Below, piece by piece: positions 33,441-42,518 of a DNA stretch of 62,419 bases. Under the pieces are notes generated by a model. It worked only from the letters and a program-made list of their open reading frames with translations, was not told the origin of the DNA and did no database searches. The stretch spans positions 1-62,419 of the forward strand of contig WRAB01000002.1 of the NCBI GenBank assembly GCA_009780435.1, read 5' to 3'. The stretch's first letter is position 1. Each line of letters opens with the position of its first letter. This DNA comes from Oscillospiraceae bacterium. GTDB taxonomy: Bacteria > Bacillota > Clostridia > Oscillospirales > Oscillospiraceae. The position numbers were made by a program, and so were the translations under genes.

Positions 33441-34205
33441 ATGCAGTTAAAAGAGAAAATCGCGATTGTAACCGGTGCAGCTTCAGGTATTGGAGAGGCG
33501 ATAAGCAAGGCGTTCGCAAGAGAAGGCGCTTTTGTTTGTATGACGGATATCGACGTCGAAAACGGGACAAGAATCGAAAAATGGATTAGGGAACAAGGGC
33601 ATTCTGCGATTTTTATTGAAGCAGATGCTGCAAACACAAACGATACTGAGAAGGTGTTTGCTGAAGTAAAGAACAGACATGGTGATAGGCTGGATATCCT
33701 TGTTAATAATGTAGGTATGGCATTCAAGGCCACCATTGTTGAGTTGACGGAAGAACAATGGGATCGGCAAGTTGCTGTTAATATGAAATCAGTTTATCTG
33801 TACAGCCACAGGGCAATCCCGCTGATGATTAAGAATGGAGGTGGCTCTGTTATTAACACTGGGTCCGTTACAAGTCTTGTTGGAGTTCCAGACTTTGCCG
33901 CATATGTAGGAACTAAATGCGGCATGTTAGGTCTCACTCGTGCGATGGCTCTTGACCACGCAAAGGACAATGTTCGTGTCAATATTGTATGTCCCAGTGG
34001 AGTGCGCACAGCACTGATGGACTGGCAGTTCTCCATCGCACAGGATCCCCAAGAGGAGATTCGGCGTGTTGTGGATCTGCATCCAATTGGGCGCATGGCG
34101 GACCCTGAAGAAGTTGCAGAGCTATACGTTTTTTTGGCCTCAGAGAAGGGTTCTTATTTTACAGGCACAGCGTTTCCAATGGACGGAGGATATACCGCTA
34201 AGTAA
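33441..34205 (+). CDS. SDR family oxidoreductase (second)
   Basis: 254 residues, full-length classical SDR. VTGAASGIGEAIS is the NAD(P) loop, NNVG follows strand 4, the catalytic Ser lies in INTGSVTSLVG, and Y-V-G-T-K is the catalytic pair. An Asp after strand 2 (MTDID) favours NAD over NADP. C-terminal GTAFPMDGGYTAK is usual for 3-ketoacyl reductase- or glucose dehydrogenase-like members. Likely oxidises the imported sugar or a derived acid. Confidence 0.92.
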   Translation: MQLKEKIAIVTGAASGIGEAISKAFAREGAFVCMTDIDVENGTRIEKWIREQGHSAIFIEADAANTNDTEKVFAEVKNRHGDRLDILVNNVGMAFKATIVELTEEQWDRQVAVNMKSVYLYSHRAIPLMIKNGGGSVINTGSVTSLVGVPDFAAYVGTKCGMLGLTRAMALDHAKDNVRVNIVCPSGVRTALMDWQFSIAQDPQEEIRRVVDLHPIGRMADPEEVAELYVFLASEKGSYFTGTAFPMDGGYTAK

Positions 34206-34231
34206 TTAAATCACAGGAAGGATGATTAATA

Positions 34232-35041
34232 ATGTACGCACGCAAAAACACTGTTTTAGAAAAACTAAAAGCAGGGGAGATTGTCTTGGGCATGGAGAAT
34301 TGGCTGCGAGACGCCAGGGTCGCAGAGCTGCTGGGATATGCCGGATTTGATTTCTTTCACATTGAAAATGAGCATGTTGGACGGGATTGGAGCGAAGTTG
34401 AAAACATGATCCGTACGGCCGAGTTGATGAATATGACCCCTTTATACCGCACCGAACAATGCTTTGACAACCAGCCGCCTGTCAATGAAATAATAAAGGC
34501 TGTGAAACTTGGTGCGCAGTTGATAATGGTGCCACAAATCAATACGCCACAAGCAGCGAAAATGGCTGCGGATGCAGTTCGACTACCTCCACGAGGAAAA
34601 CGCGGGATTGCAACTTGTGATCGTAGTATGAAAGAGATATTCCCGACACCGGAAATGCCACTTGATATTGACACATATTGCAACGAGTCCAACGACGAAG
34701 TTATGCTGTGGTGCATCATTGAAACTCCAGAAGCCGTTAAGAACATTGATGAAATTTTAGCAGTGGACGGAGTTGACGCTGTAGGCTTTGGACACCAGGA
34801 TTTTGCCATGGCTGCAGGGTTATCGAGAGATGCTGGTGATGCCGTAGACGCAGAGAGGGAAAAAGTTTGGGAGGCTACGAAACGAGCAGGTAAACATATG
34901 TGGTGGAACACGGACTCAATTGAGGAAGCCCATAAGCAATTTGACAGAGGCGTCCAGCTTATGTTGTTCGGCTGTGACATCATTCATTTGGACAACAGTT
35001 TGCGTGATTTTTCAAAGGGGCTTAGGACTTGGAAAAGATAG
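34232..35041 (+). CDS. HpcH/HpaI family aldolase
   Basis: 269 residues with the HpaI barrel: FDFFHIENEHVGRDW (usual form D-x-EH), VKLGAQLIMVPQINTPQAA, the metal-binding Glu in WCIIETPEAVKNIDEI, and Asp in GFGHQDFAMAAG. HpaI-class enzymes cleave 2-keto-3-deoxy acids to pyruvate and an aldehyde with a divalent metal. Here it may be the splitting step of the cluster. The usual catalytic Arg region reads PLYRTEQ. Its last codons overlap the lactonase gene by 13 nt. Confidence 0.88.
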   Translation: MYARKNTVLEKLKAGEIVLGMENWLRDARVAELLGYAGFDFFHIENEHVGRDWSEVENMIRTAELMNMTPLYRTEQCFDNQPPVNEIIKAVKLGAQLIMVPQINTPQAAKMAADAVRLPPRGKRGIATCDRSMKEIFPTPEMPLDIDTYCNESNDEVMLWCIIETPEAVKNIDEILAVDGVDAVGFGHQDFAMAAGLSRDAGDAVDAEREKVWEATKRAGKHMWWNTDSIEEAHKQFDRGVQLMLFGCDIIHLDNSLRDFSKGLRTWKR

Positions 35042-35913
35042 AAAGACTATTACATGGCATACACAATCCAGAAGGCCCTGTCAGCCTATGTGATGGGTCA
35101 TGGTTATTTACCGAAATGGATATCGGAGCAATAAGCCATGTAACGAAGGATGGAAAACTAAGGCACATAGCAATCACCGGTTTGCCGAATGGTATGACAC
35201 TGGGCGAAGATGGGAAAATTTGGGTGGCAGAAGCAAAGCAAAGAGCACTTATGGTCGTCGATATGGAGGGCATTTCTAAAACCGTGTCCACCGGCTCTGC
35301 AGATGCCCCCTTCTTGCTCCCAAACGACTTGTGTTTCGGTCCGGATGGAATGATTTATATGACGGATAGTGGAGCTCTGCTTGAGGACTTTCGTAAGGCA
35401 GAAAAACCAATGGGGATTTATGATCTTCCATTTGATGGACGACTGTACGTAATTGATCCGGCAACAGGTGAAAGTAAAGTGTTGGATAGAGGGTTTCGTC
35501 TTACGAATGGCATAGCCTTTGGTATGGGTGGCGAGTATCTTTATGTCGCTGAAACGCTTACTGGTGAGATATTCCGCTATAGATATGGCGAGTGGAAACG
35601 AGAATCGTTTGGAAACGTGCTTATGAATGCCCCATTGAGTTATGGCAGAGTAGCAGGACCAGACGGCATGGCGTTTGATACGAATGGGCTTCTCTATGTG
35701 ACCGTCATAGCGCAAGATATCACGGTACTCGCACAAGACGGCACGGTTGCGTTTCGCATAAATCTACCTGGTGACAATCCTACCAATTTAGCGTTTGATG
35801 TTAATGGTGCTAATCAAATGCTGGTTACCGAAGCTGCCAATAATGAACTTTTGGTAGTGGAAACTTCCCATCCGGGGTTACCACTTTATACCGAAATAGG
35901 AAGGATGATATAA
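35029..35913 (+). CDS. SMP-30/gluconolactonase family lactonase
   Basis: 294 residues, six-bladed propeller of the SMP-30/Gnl/Luciferase-type family. Metal ligands can be seen: Glu in HNPEGPV near residue 15, Asn in LLPNDLCFGPDG, Asn in LTNGIAF, and Asp in AGPDGMAFD. Members hydrolyse sugar lactones to aldonic acids. The TTG start overlaps the end of the aldolase gene, with AAAGGGG upstream. The next ATG begins directly after its stop. Confidence 0.9.
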   Translation: MEKIERLLHGIHNPEGPVSLCDGSWLFTEMDIGAISHVTKDGKLRHIAITGLPNGMTLGEDGKIWVAEAKQRALMVVDMEGISKTVSTGSADAPFLLPNDLCFGPDGMIYMTDSGALLEDFRKAEKPMGIYDLPFDGRLYVIDPATGESKVLDRGFRLTNGIAFGMGGEYLYVAETLTGEIFRYRYGEWKRESFGNVLMNAPLSYGRVAGPDGMAFDTNGLLYVTVIAQDITVLAQDGTVAFRINLPGDNPTNLAFDVNGANQMLVTEAANNELLVVETSHPGLPLYTEIGRMI

Positions 35914-36936
35914 ATGAAGCATAGGGTTTTACTTCTTGGCCTGGGCTTCTGGGGTAGCCGATGGCTTAAACTTATTATGGAAAGCCCTAGGTGTGAACTA
36001 GCGGGCATGGTTGGAAGGTCGGAGGAAATTGCGGAACTCTCTGCCACATATTCAATAGACAAAGCAATAGCGTTTACCGATTTTTGTGTGGGAATAGCGA
36101 ACACAGAAGCTGATATCGCCATTGTGGTGCTGCCCGGAAACCTGCATATTGAAGCGGATCATCTTGCTCTAAGGAAAGGAATGCACGTTATAACAGAAAA
36201 GCCTCTTGCAATGAATATGGAAGAGGCTGAAAGGCTGCTGCAGGTTAAGTCGCAGAACCATCCAGAGCAAAAAATGATGGCTTCGCAAAACTATCGTTGG
36301 CGACCGCATAACTTGACAATCAAACAAGCAATCGAAAGTGGGAAAATTGGGAAAGTTGAATCGATATTGTACGAGTTTAGGCAGCAAGAGGATCTGCAAG
36401 GCTTTCGAGGCAGCCTAGATAACCCACTCTTGGAGGACATGTCGATACACCATTTTGACCTAATAAGATTTTTTACAGGGTCTGATTGTGCACATGTGAC
36501 AGCCTTATCGTGGCGTCCAACTTGGTCATTGTTCTCCGGAAAGTCAAACACCGAGGCAATAATAGTTATGGAAAATGGGACTGTTGTGAATTACACTGCG
36601 TCTTGGGCGGCACGGGGCAGAGAGACATCTTGGGACGGAAGTTTAGTAATTACTGGTGAAAAAGGATGTATAACACTTGATGCAAATGATGTCGTCCGGC
36701 ATTATCCACATGAAAAAGCAGATACAGTAGTGCTTGAAGTGAGTGAACAGTCTGGCGTGATTCTTCCTAACGTCGAAATGTCGCTTACTGAGATGGCGTA
36801 TGGTCTTGATTATTTCTTATGCTGTGTTGAGAGAAATGAAATACCAGAAACAACGATTGAAGACAACATTAAGAGCTATGCGATGGTTGTTGCCTGTTTG
36901 GAATCAGCGACGTCAGGAACAACAGTAACCTTGTAA
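35914..36936 (+). CDS. Gfo/Idh/MocA family oxidoreductase
   Basis: 340 residues. The N-terminal Rossmann part (VLLLGLGFWGSRWLKLI) binds NAD(P); VITEKPLAMNMEEAERLL contains the EKP motif with the catalytic Lys; the C-terminal half (from about residue 130) is the substrate-binding alpha/beta domain. Such enzymes oxidise sugars, inositols or amino sugars. Last structural gene of the cluster, directly joined to the lactonase gene, which may hydrolyse its product. Confidence 0.9.
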   Translation: MKHRVLLLGLGFWGSRWLKLIMESPRCELAGMVGRSEEIAELSATYSIDKAIAFTDFCVGIANTEADIAIVVLPGNLHIEADHLALRKGMHVITEKPLAMNMEEAERLLQVKSQNHPEQKMMASQNYRWRPHNLTIKQAIESGKIGKVESILYEFRQQEDLQGFRGSLDNPLLEDMSIHHFDLIRFFTGSDCAHVTALSWRPTWSLFSGKSNTEAIIVMENGTVVNYTASWAARGRETSWDGSLVITGEKGCITLDANDVVRHYPHEKADTVVLEVSEQSGVILPNVEMSLTEMAYGLDYFLCCVERNEIPETTIEDNIKSYAMVVACLESATSGTTVTL

Positions 36937-37048
36937 CTCATAAAACAGGCTATTGGTGTTGGCATATAAAACGCACAATGAATCATCCCTAAAGATATAA
37001 ATATTTAAGAGTATGGCACGAGTGTTACAAAAGTAGAACAGATAAGAC

Positions 37049-37078
37049 TTGACAAAGAACAAACCCATCCATTATCCT
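37049..37078 (+). promoter_or_regulatory. Promoter of the iclR-type gene
   Basis: TTGACA (37049-37054) and TATCCT (37073-37078) with an 18-bp spacer, 51 nt before the GTG start. The regulator thus has its own promoter. Confidence 0.75.
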
Positions 37079-37129
37079 ATAGGTTGGCTGGTTCAAAGAA
37101 ATTGAATTAATCAACTATGAGGTGCTGGT

Positions 37130-37867
37130 GTGAATAAATCCACTTTAAAGACAATTGAAGTGCTGGAGTTTATTGCAGAAAACAGGACAGGGGTGACATT
37201 AACACACATTGCAAAAGAACTCAACATTCCGAAATCAAGTACCAGTGACATTCTAAAGTCATTGCAGCAGAAAGGAATGGTTGAATACACAGAGTCAAAA
37301 TCATATAAAATCGGCATCAAGAATCTTCTGCTTGGGAATGCATATTTAGCCAATATTGATTTGATTATTGTCTCCACGCCTTACATTAATGCGCTATCAG
37401 AGCAAACCGGCAACACCATTTTTCTTGCAAAAATGATTGATAATCGAATTACTTATTTACACAAGCGCGAACCTATGGATTTTTTAGTTTCTACATGCAG
37501 AATTGGCAGCAGAGCGGGGCTAACCACGACAGCGTTAGGTAAAGTTATACTTGCTTATAACGAGAAATTGCAGGACATAGTCCTACAAAAACCTATGCTT
37601 CAGAGAACGAAGCACTCTATTACTGATCCCGAAACCATGCGGCAACAACTACTTGAGGTGAAGTCCAACGGATATGCAATTGACAATAGAGAGGATTACG
37701 AAAACGTCTTATGTTTAGGGTTTCCGGTATTTGACGAGAGAGGTCTTGTTGAGCACAGTATCGGAATTAGTGGGCTGCATCATGAAAACAGAGATATAGA
37801 GAGGGAGATAGAACTCGGGAGAAGTTGCGCTACTGAGATCTCACATCGTTTAGGGTTTCAGCCTTAG
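37130..37867 (+). CDS. IclR family transcriptional regulator
   Basis: 245 residues. Winged helix at residues 1-62 (VLEFIAENRTGVTLTHIAKELNIPKSSTSDILKSL) and an IclR effector domain at about 75-245, with SRAGLTTTALGKVILAY, then GYAIDNREDYENVLCLGFPVFDERG. GTG start with GAGGTG 5 nt upstream. IclR proteins respond to small acids and sugars and often control an adjacent catabolic operon; the cluster at 28582-36936 is the natural target, and the palindrome at 28516-28550 the likely site. Confidence 0.93.
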   Translation: MNKSTLKTIEVLEFIAENRTGVTLTHIAKELNIPKSSTSDILKSLQQKGMVEYTESKSYKIGIKNLLLGNAYLANIDLIIVSTPYINALSEQTGNTIFLAKMIDNRITYLHKREPMDFLVSTCRIGSRAGLTTTALGKVILAYNEKLQDIVLQKPMLQRTKHSITDPETMRQQLLEVKSNGYAIDNREDYENVLCLGFPVFDERGLVEHSIGISGLHHENRDIEREIELGRSCATEISHRLGFQP

Positions 37868-37912
37868 TGATAGCGCAAACCAGGGTTTTAAATTGTTTCA
37901 AAATAAGCACAT

Positions 37913-37949
37913 AAAACTTCCTGTAGTCACTGAAACTACAGGAAGTTTT
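37913..37949. terminator. Terminator behind iclR-type gene
   Basis: AAAACTTCCTGTAGT and ACTACAGGAAGTTTT form a perfect 15-bp stem with a 7-nt loop; the A/T ends provide T-runs in both directions. Confidence 0.88.
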
Positions 37950-38048
37950 CGTGATGGAGACGAATGGACTTGAAGAGTAAGGAAGCACCATAATTATGCC
38001 TGTGCAGAGGACTCCTATAAAAAGTTCACCGAAAAAATAAGAAAAATG

Positions 38049-38077
38049 TTGAAAATAAATCCATTTTGTGGTAAAGT
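38049..38077 (+). promoter_or_regulatory. Promoter of the giant surface protein gene
   Basis: TTGAAA (38049-38054) and TAAAGT (38072-38077) with a 17-bp spacer, 55 nt before the ATG. Confidence 0.7.
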
Positions 38078-38131
38078 GTTGCCAGGAAACCTTTCTCATG
38101 CGACTATTTTTGAGAAAATGGGGCCGCATTT

Positions 38132-41100
38132 ATGGTTAAATCAAATGCGCAACGACCTCTATCCCTAATCCTGGCCATTTTAATGCTCATAACCAGCCTC
38201 CCACTGACTGCATTTGCATCTGGAGAGGCCGATTTTGCATATAACCATTTCGCTCATGGGCTGGAGTACAGCCACTTTTCCGCTTATGAGCCAGAGTACG
38301 ACTTTTCTGATGATGGCCTGGAGGCAGAAGCCGTCGAACCGGGTGAGCCGTCATCAAGTTTCATTGAACTTGCTCCCATGACCGGCGTGTCGCCCATGAA
38401 CATTGCAGACCGATATATTGTCGTGCAGGAGTGGAACAACCGTGCGGTGGTCAATGGAACAGACATTCATATGATACACCAGACGGTTGCCCTCTACGAA
38501 ACCATGTTTATTCCAATCGCAAGTATCTCCGCACTCCTGGGCGCCTATCCCGTAACCTTTGCCGATGAGATCTTGAGTATTACCATGGGTACACGGCGCA
38601 TTGAATTGACCATCGGCTCACTCATCGTGGGTGTATGGGAAAATAATGTCCGCCAACCGGATCAAAATCTACAAGATATTTTACCGCCAGCATGGACAGC
38701 CCATCCGGTGCAACGGATTGATAATATTGTCTACGCTCCCGTTCGGGCGCTGTCGCTTGCACTCGGCGCAGAATCGGTGGAGTGGTTTGCGCCGGGGCCA
38801 GATGATGTAGGCAGTTTTGCCGTGATTTCAATGCGTTCCATCACCCGGGACGAAGCGGAAGCCTATTTGAATATCTCCCGTCCGCTTCTAACCCCCTCAT
38901 ACATAGGTACAACCGGTATCGCCGTAACCCCGGCGAGCATGACGCTCACCATAGATCGAACCCATCCCACGCCGAGCCAGCGATTCCAAACGGGCCAATT
39001 CAACGCCTCTGTTCAGCCCGCCAATGCGACGAACCGCACAGTGACGTGGACTTCCTCAAACCCCTCGGTTGCAACAGTCAACGCAACCGGCTTAGTTACA
39101 GCGGTCAACGCCGGGACAGCGATCATCACCGTGCGCACTGCAGATAATACACATATTCCTGCAAATACCGTAACACGCACAGTAACCGTAGTAGAGCGTG
39201 CGCAAACCGTCACCCTGAATACGCCGTCGACTTTACATGTGCAGGGTACAATACGGGAGACGTTCGATTTTACCGCAACAGTCCAGCCTGCACAGGCCCA
39301 AAACTCCTCGATTTTCTGGTCATCGACAGATACCAGCGTTGCAACGGTCAATCAAAGCGGCAGAGTTACCGCAATGGGCCCCGGCACGACTACGATTCGT
39401 GCGCTGGTGGAGGGATCGGAGGGGCGTGTGTTTGCTGATCGCGCCGTCACAGTGGTGGCCCGGGCATCGACCCTTGTGCTGGATCGGAATAGCCTAACCC
39501 TCCACATGGCCGGCGGCACCGGCGAAACAGTGCGTTTGACCGCCACGGCAACGCCTACTACTGCCATCAATGTGGGAGATATCGTCTGGACTACCAGCAA
39601 CCCCGCCGTCGCCACGGTTGACCAATCCGGCAACGTGACTGCAACGGGAACGGGGACGGCGACAATTCGGGCGTCAATTGCGGGGGCAGGGATTTTCCCG
39701 GAACTGATTGCGGCTTGTGTCATCACTGTAAATAATTTTGCCACAGGCATCGAATCAGACGAGGATTTCATCACGCTCATCATAGAGGGTGACCAGTTTG
39801 GTGCGTGGACGCTTACGGAAACCATCATCCCGGCGGATGCGACGAACCGTGCTGTGACGTGGGAGACAGATGATCCGAATATTGCGACAGTCGATCAAAA
39901 CGGACGGGTAGAGGCCGTAAATCCCGGTGAAACAATCGTTCGTGTGCGTATAGACGGGACAGCGCTCTACGCAGAGTGTATCGTATATGTAACAGTCATC
40001 CCAACGGGATTAACCCTTGATGGCAGTTCATGGACACTCGTAGCCAACAACCCCGCCCGCAGAAGTGTTACACTCAACGCCACACCGGATAACCCCGATG
40101 TGAGCGGGACATTTGTGTGGGCATCTGACAACCCTAATATCGCTACGGTGGACGAAGATGGCGTCGTCCGGGCCGTTGGCGTTGGGATGACGTTTGTCCG
40201 TGTGGAACTGCAAGGCACGAACCTTTTTGCGGTGGCCCGCATTCGGGTTGTGGAAGAAGTGACGGGAATCCGGCTTCCGCTGGCTGAATCTCTTGAAATC
40301 AACGGGGATTTTTTTGAATCGAAACCCCTTGTCCCCACAATTTTGCCAACAACGGCCACAGAACAACGTGTTACATGGGGCTCAAGCGATGAGAGCATCG
40401 TCCGTGTGGATCAAAGCGGGCAGATTACCGCCGTGAGTCCCGGACGTGCGTATGTTACGGCGACAACAGCGGACGGCGGGTTTGAGACACATACACAGGT
40501 CACGGTTGAAGCCCGTGTCACCCACGTCTTGGTGGATCAGAGCGAGCTGATCCTGACGATTTTCGGGGATCAAATTGGCCGGGCGCAATTAGGCGTCACA
40601 GTATTACCTGCAAACGCAGCCAACAGGACGGTTGAGTTCGTCGGGTATGACCGCTCTATCATACACGTTTCCGCAAACGGCCTGGTGACGGCTCGGGATG
40701 GCGGTCAGACCGAGATTATAATCCGTGCGAGGGACAACGGAATTTACTCCGAAACACGGGTGACGGTCATCGTCCGCGTTGTGGGGCTCCGGTTATCTCA
40801 AACGGCGGTCACATTGACTCCGGCAAATACGGCAGTTCGGACGGCCCATCAACTCCGTGCGATCATAACGCCTGCAAACGTCACGGATCGGGCCGTGCAG
40901 TGGGTGTCGAACAATACAGATGTGGCCACGGTGGACGAGACCGGATTCGTCAGCGCTGGTCAGCCCGGCACGGCGACAATCACGGCGACCCTGGAGGGGC
41001 TTTCAGCGAGTGCGACAGTAACCGTCATGCCGGAGATTCTGATTAAACCGGATTTCAACGATGTGTTTGTAAATGGCCACGTAATGCGAAACGATTTCCC

Positions 41101-42472
41101 GAGTGCATTATATCTTGACGATACCGCCATGATGTCGTTGCGGGTATTGATGGACGCACTGGGCAATCAATCCCTATATTCCTATCACCACGGCACGGCG
41201 CGGATTTATACGGACGACGGCCTTGTGGTCAATCTGCAAGTTGGGCGTCCGTCTATGTTCGTGCGCCCGGCGACGACGAACCTCGCCCGTGAAATTCCGC
41301 TCCCTCGATCACCACGGATCGTAGGGGAGCGTATGTATGTCCCGGCCCGGGCCGTGATGGAGGCCCTGGGCTGGCACGTACATTGGCGCGAGACCGCGGT
41401 GCGTGGGGAGACCTATATTTTGCTCACAAGGGTATCCCTTTCCCAGGGGCAGGTATGGGAGAAGATCAACCACGCAAAAGCGCCCGACAATTTGAACATT
41501 TTGCCCATTACGGGGATACGCATCGATCCGCCAATCGGCGGAACGGTCCGTGACGATGGGACAATTTTCATCCCGGAGGGCGAGACACGAACCCTCAGGG
41601 CGACAGTGTTGCCGGATGTCCCCAATATAGAGAGCCGCTGGGTCAGGTGGCAGTCGAGCGATCCGGCAGTTGTGAGCGTCAATGCCCAGACCGGCGCGGT
41701 CACGGGGCGCAGTGCCGGTGTGGCGTGGATTACGGCGGAGAACGGGCGTGGACACACGGAACGTGTACGGGTGCAAGTGGCGTCAACGGTTGTGATGATG
41801 CCGAGGCTTGCAACCCGATTTAATCAGGGGCTGGTCAACAACCAGATTGTGGATGGCGTCAATGATACGAGCTATGTCACGACGCTTGTAGAGGGATATA
41901 CGACCATGACCGCAATCGGGCCGCTTTTCCGTGCGCTGCCCGGTGGGCGGGTGGACTGGGATAGCGCCACACAGTCTGCGACGATCATATATGACGGGAT
42001 CGCACTGCGGCTCACAATCGGGAGCTTGCACTACAGCGTGACAGACCGGGCCGGTCACACCACGACCCGTACCTTCCCCACTGCGCCGCAAACGGTACAC
42101 AGCCGGACATATGCGCCGTTGCGGAATGTGTTTGAAGCGTTTGGGTTTTTCGTGTATTATGTAGGTGGGTTCAACGGTGTCCGGGGCGAATCCTATGTGA
42201 TCGCAACGGAGTATCCACGCAATACGGTTGCAGAGCGAAACGCAATCGCCCAAAACGCACGGACACGCTGGGGACTGGTCGATGCCTCCCATGTGACGGT
42301 AGATCCGACGCACTTGACAGCAGATCAAACTGGGATTATGCGACAATTGACAGCGACGGTGCACCCGGAATATGCGGCGAGCCATGAAGTGGATTGGTCG
42401 AGCAGCAACCCGCACGCTGTCACGGTGGATGAGAATGGGCGCATTTATATGAGAATGGGCGCATTTATATGA
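38132..42472 (+). CDS. Giant BIG2/stalk-domain surface protein, 5' part of interrupted gene
   Basis: 1,446 codons in the present frame. A signal peptide (1-29, ending AFA) is followed by a copper-amine-oxidase-N-type stalk domain (about 92-250), eight BIG2 Ig-like domains (about 262-965, pattern VTW.SSNPSVATV...G.V.A...GTA.ITV), a second stalk domain (968-1115), another BIG2 (1123-1220), a third stalk domain (1222-1370), and the first half of a last BIG2. The frame ends at a TGA inside a 20-bp triple repeat. With one repeat copy it joins the frame that ends at 44594, and the broken BIG2 domain becomes complete. The ribosome binding site is weak. Likely a cell-wall-exposed effector or structural protein. 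Confidence 0.85.
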   Translation: MVKSNAQRPLSLILAILMLITSLPLTAFASGEADFAYNHFAHGLEYSHFSAYEPEYDFSDDGLEAEAVEPGEPSSSFIELAPMTGVSPMNIADRYIVVQEWNNRAVVNGTDIHMIHQTVALYETMFIPIASISALLGAYPVTFADEILSITMGTRRIELTIGSLIVGVWENNVRQPDQNLQDILPPAWTAHPVQRIDNIVYAPVRALSLALGAESVEWFAPGPDDVGSFAVISMRSITRDEAEAYLNISRPLLTPSYIGTTGIAVTPASMTLTIDRTHPTPSQRFQTGQFNASVQPANATNRTVTWTSSNPSVATVNATGLVTAVNAGTAIITVRTADNTHIPANTVTRTVTVVERAQTVTLNTPSTLHVQGTIRETFDFTATVQPAQAQNSSIFWSSTDTSVATVNQSGRVTAMGPGTTTIRALVEGSEGRVFADRAVTVVARASTLVLDRNSLTLHMAGGTGETVRLTATATPTTAINVGDIVWTTSNPAVATVDQSGNVTATGTGTATIRASIAGAGIFPELIAACVITVNNFATGIESDEDFITLIIEGDQFGAWTLTETIIPADATNRAVTWETDDPNIATVDQNGRVEAVNPGETIVRVRIDGTALYAECIVYVTVIPTGLTLDGSSWTLVANNPARRSVTLNATPDNPDVSGTFVWASDNPNIATVDEDGVVRAVGVGMTFVRVELQGTNLFAVARIRVVEEVTGIRLPLAESLEINGDFFESKPLVPTILPTTATEQRVTWGSSDESIVRVDQSGQITAVSPGRAYVTATTADGGFETHTQVTVEARVTHVLVDQSELILTIFGDQIGRAQLGVTVLPANAANRTVEFVGYDRSIIHVSANGLVTARDGGQTEIIIRARDNGIYSETRVTVIVRVVGLRLSQTAVTLTPANTAVRTAHQLRAIITPANVTDRAVQWVSNNTDVATVDETGFVSAGQPGTATITATLEGLSASATVTVMPEILIKPDFNDVFVNGHVMRNDFPSALYLDDTAMMSLRVLMDALGNQSLYSYHHGTARIYTDDGLVVNLQVGRPSMFVRPATTNLAREIPLPRSPRIVGERMYVPARAVMEALGWHVHWRETAVRGETYILLTRVSLSQGQVWEKINHAKAPDNLNILPITGIRIDPPIGGTVRDDGTIFIPEGETRTLRATVLPDVPNIESRWVRWQSSDPAVVSVNAQTGAVTGRSAGVAWITAENGRGHTERVRVQVASTVVMMPRLATRFNQGLVNNQIVDGVNDTSYVTTLVEGYTTMTAIGPLFRALPGGRVDWDSATQSATIIYDGIALRLTIGSLHYSVTDRAGHTTTRTFPTAPQTVHSRTYAPLRNVFEAFGFFVYYVGGFNGVRGESYVIATEYPRNTVAERNAIAQNARTRWGLVDASHVTVDPTHLTADQTGIMRQLTATVHPEYAASHEVDWSSSNPHAVTVDENGRIYMRMGAFI

Positions 42473-42490
42473 GAATGGGCGCATTTATAT
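42431..42490 (+). repeat. Three exact tandem copies of a 20-bp unit
   Basis: The unit GAGAATGGGCGCATTTATAT occupies 42431-42450, 42451-42470 and 42471-42490 without a mismatch. It encodes ENGRIY plus two bases, so every extra copy shifts the frame. One copy leaves a single long frame, two copies shift it, and three or more bring a TGA (42470-42472) into the original frame. This is the shape of a slipped-strand switch or of a recent inactivating expansion. Confidence 0.95.
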
Positions 42491-42518
42491 CAGGGATTGG
42501 GGACGCGCTGCAATCACG

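Noticed and set aside
42431-42490. CRISPR array
   Set aside because: The copies are directly adjacent with no spacers, only 20 bp long, and inside a coding sequence.
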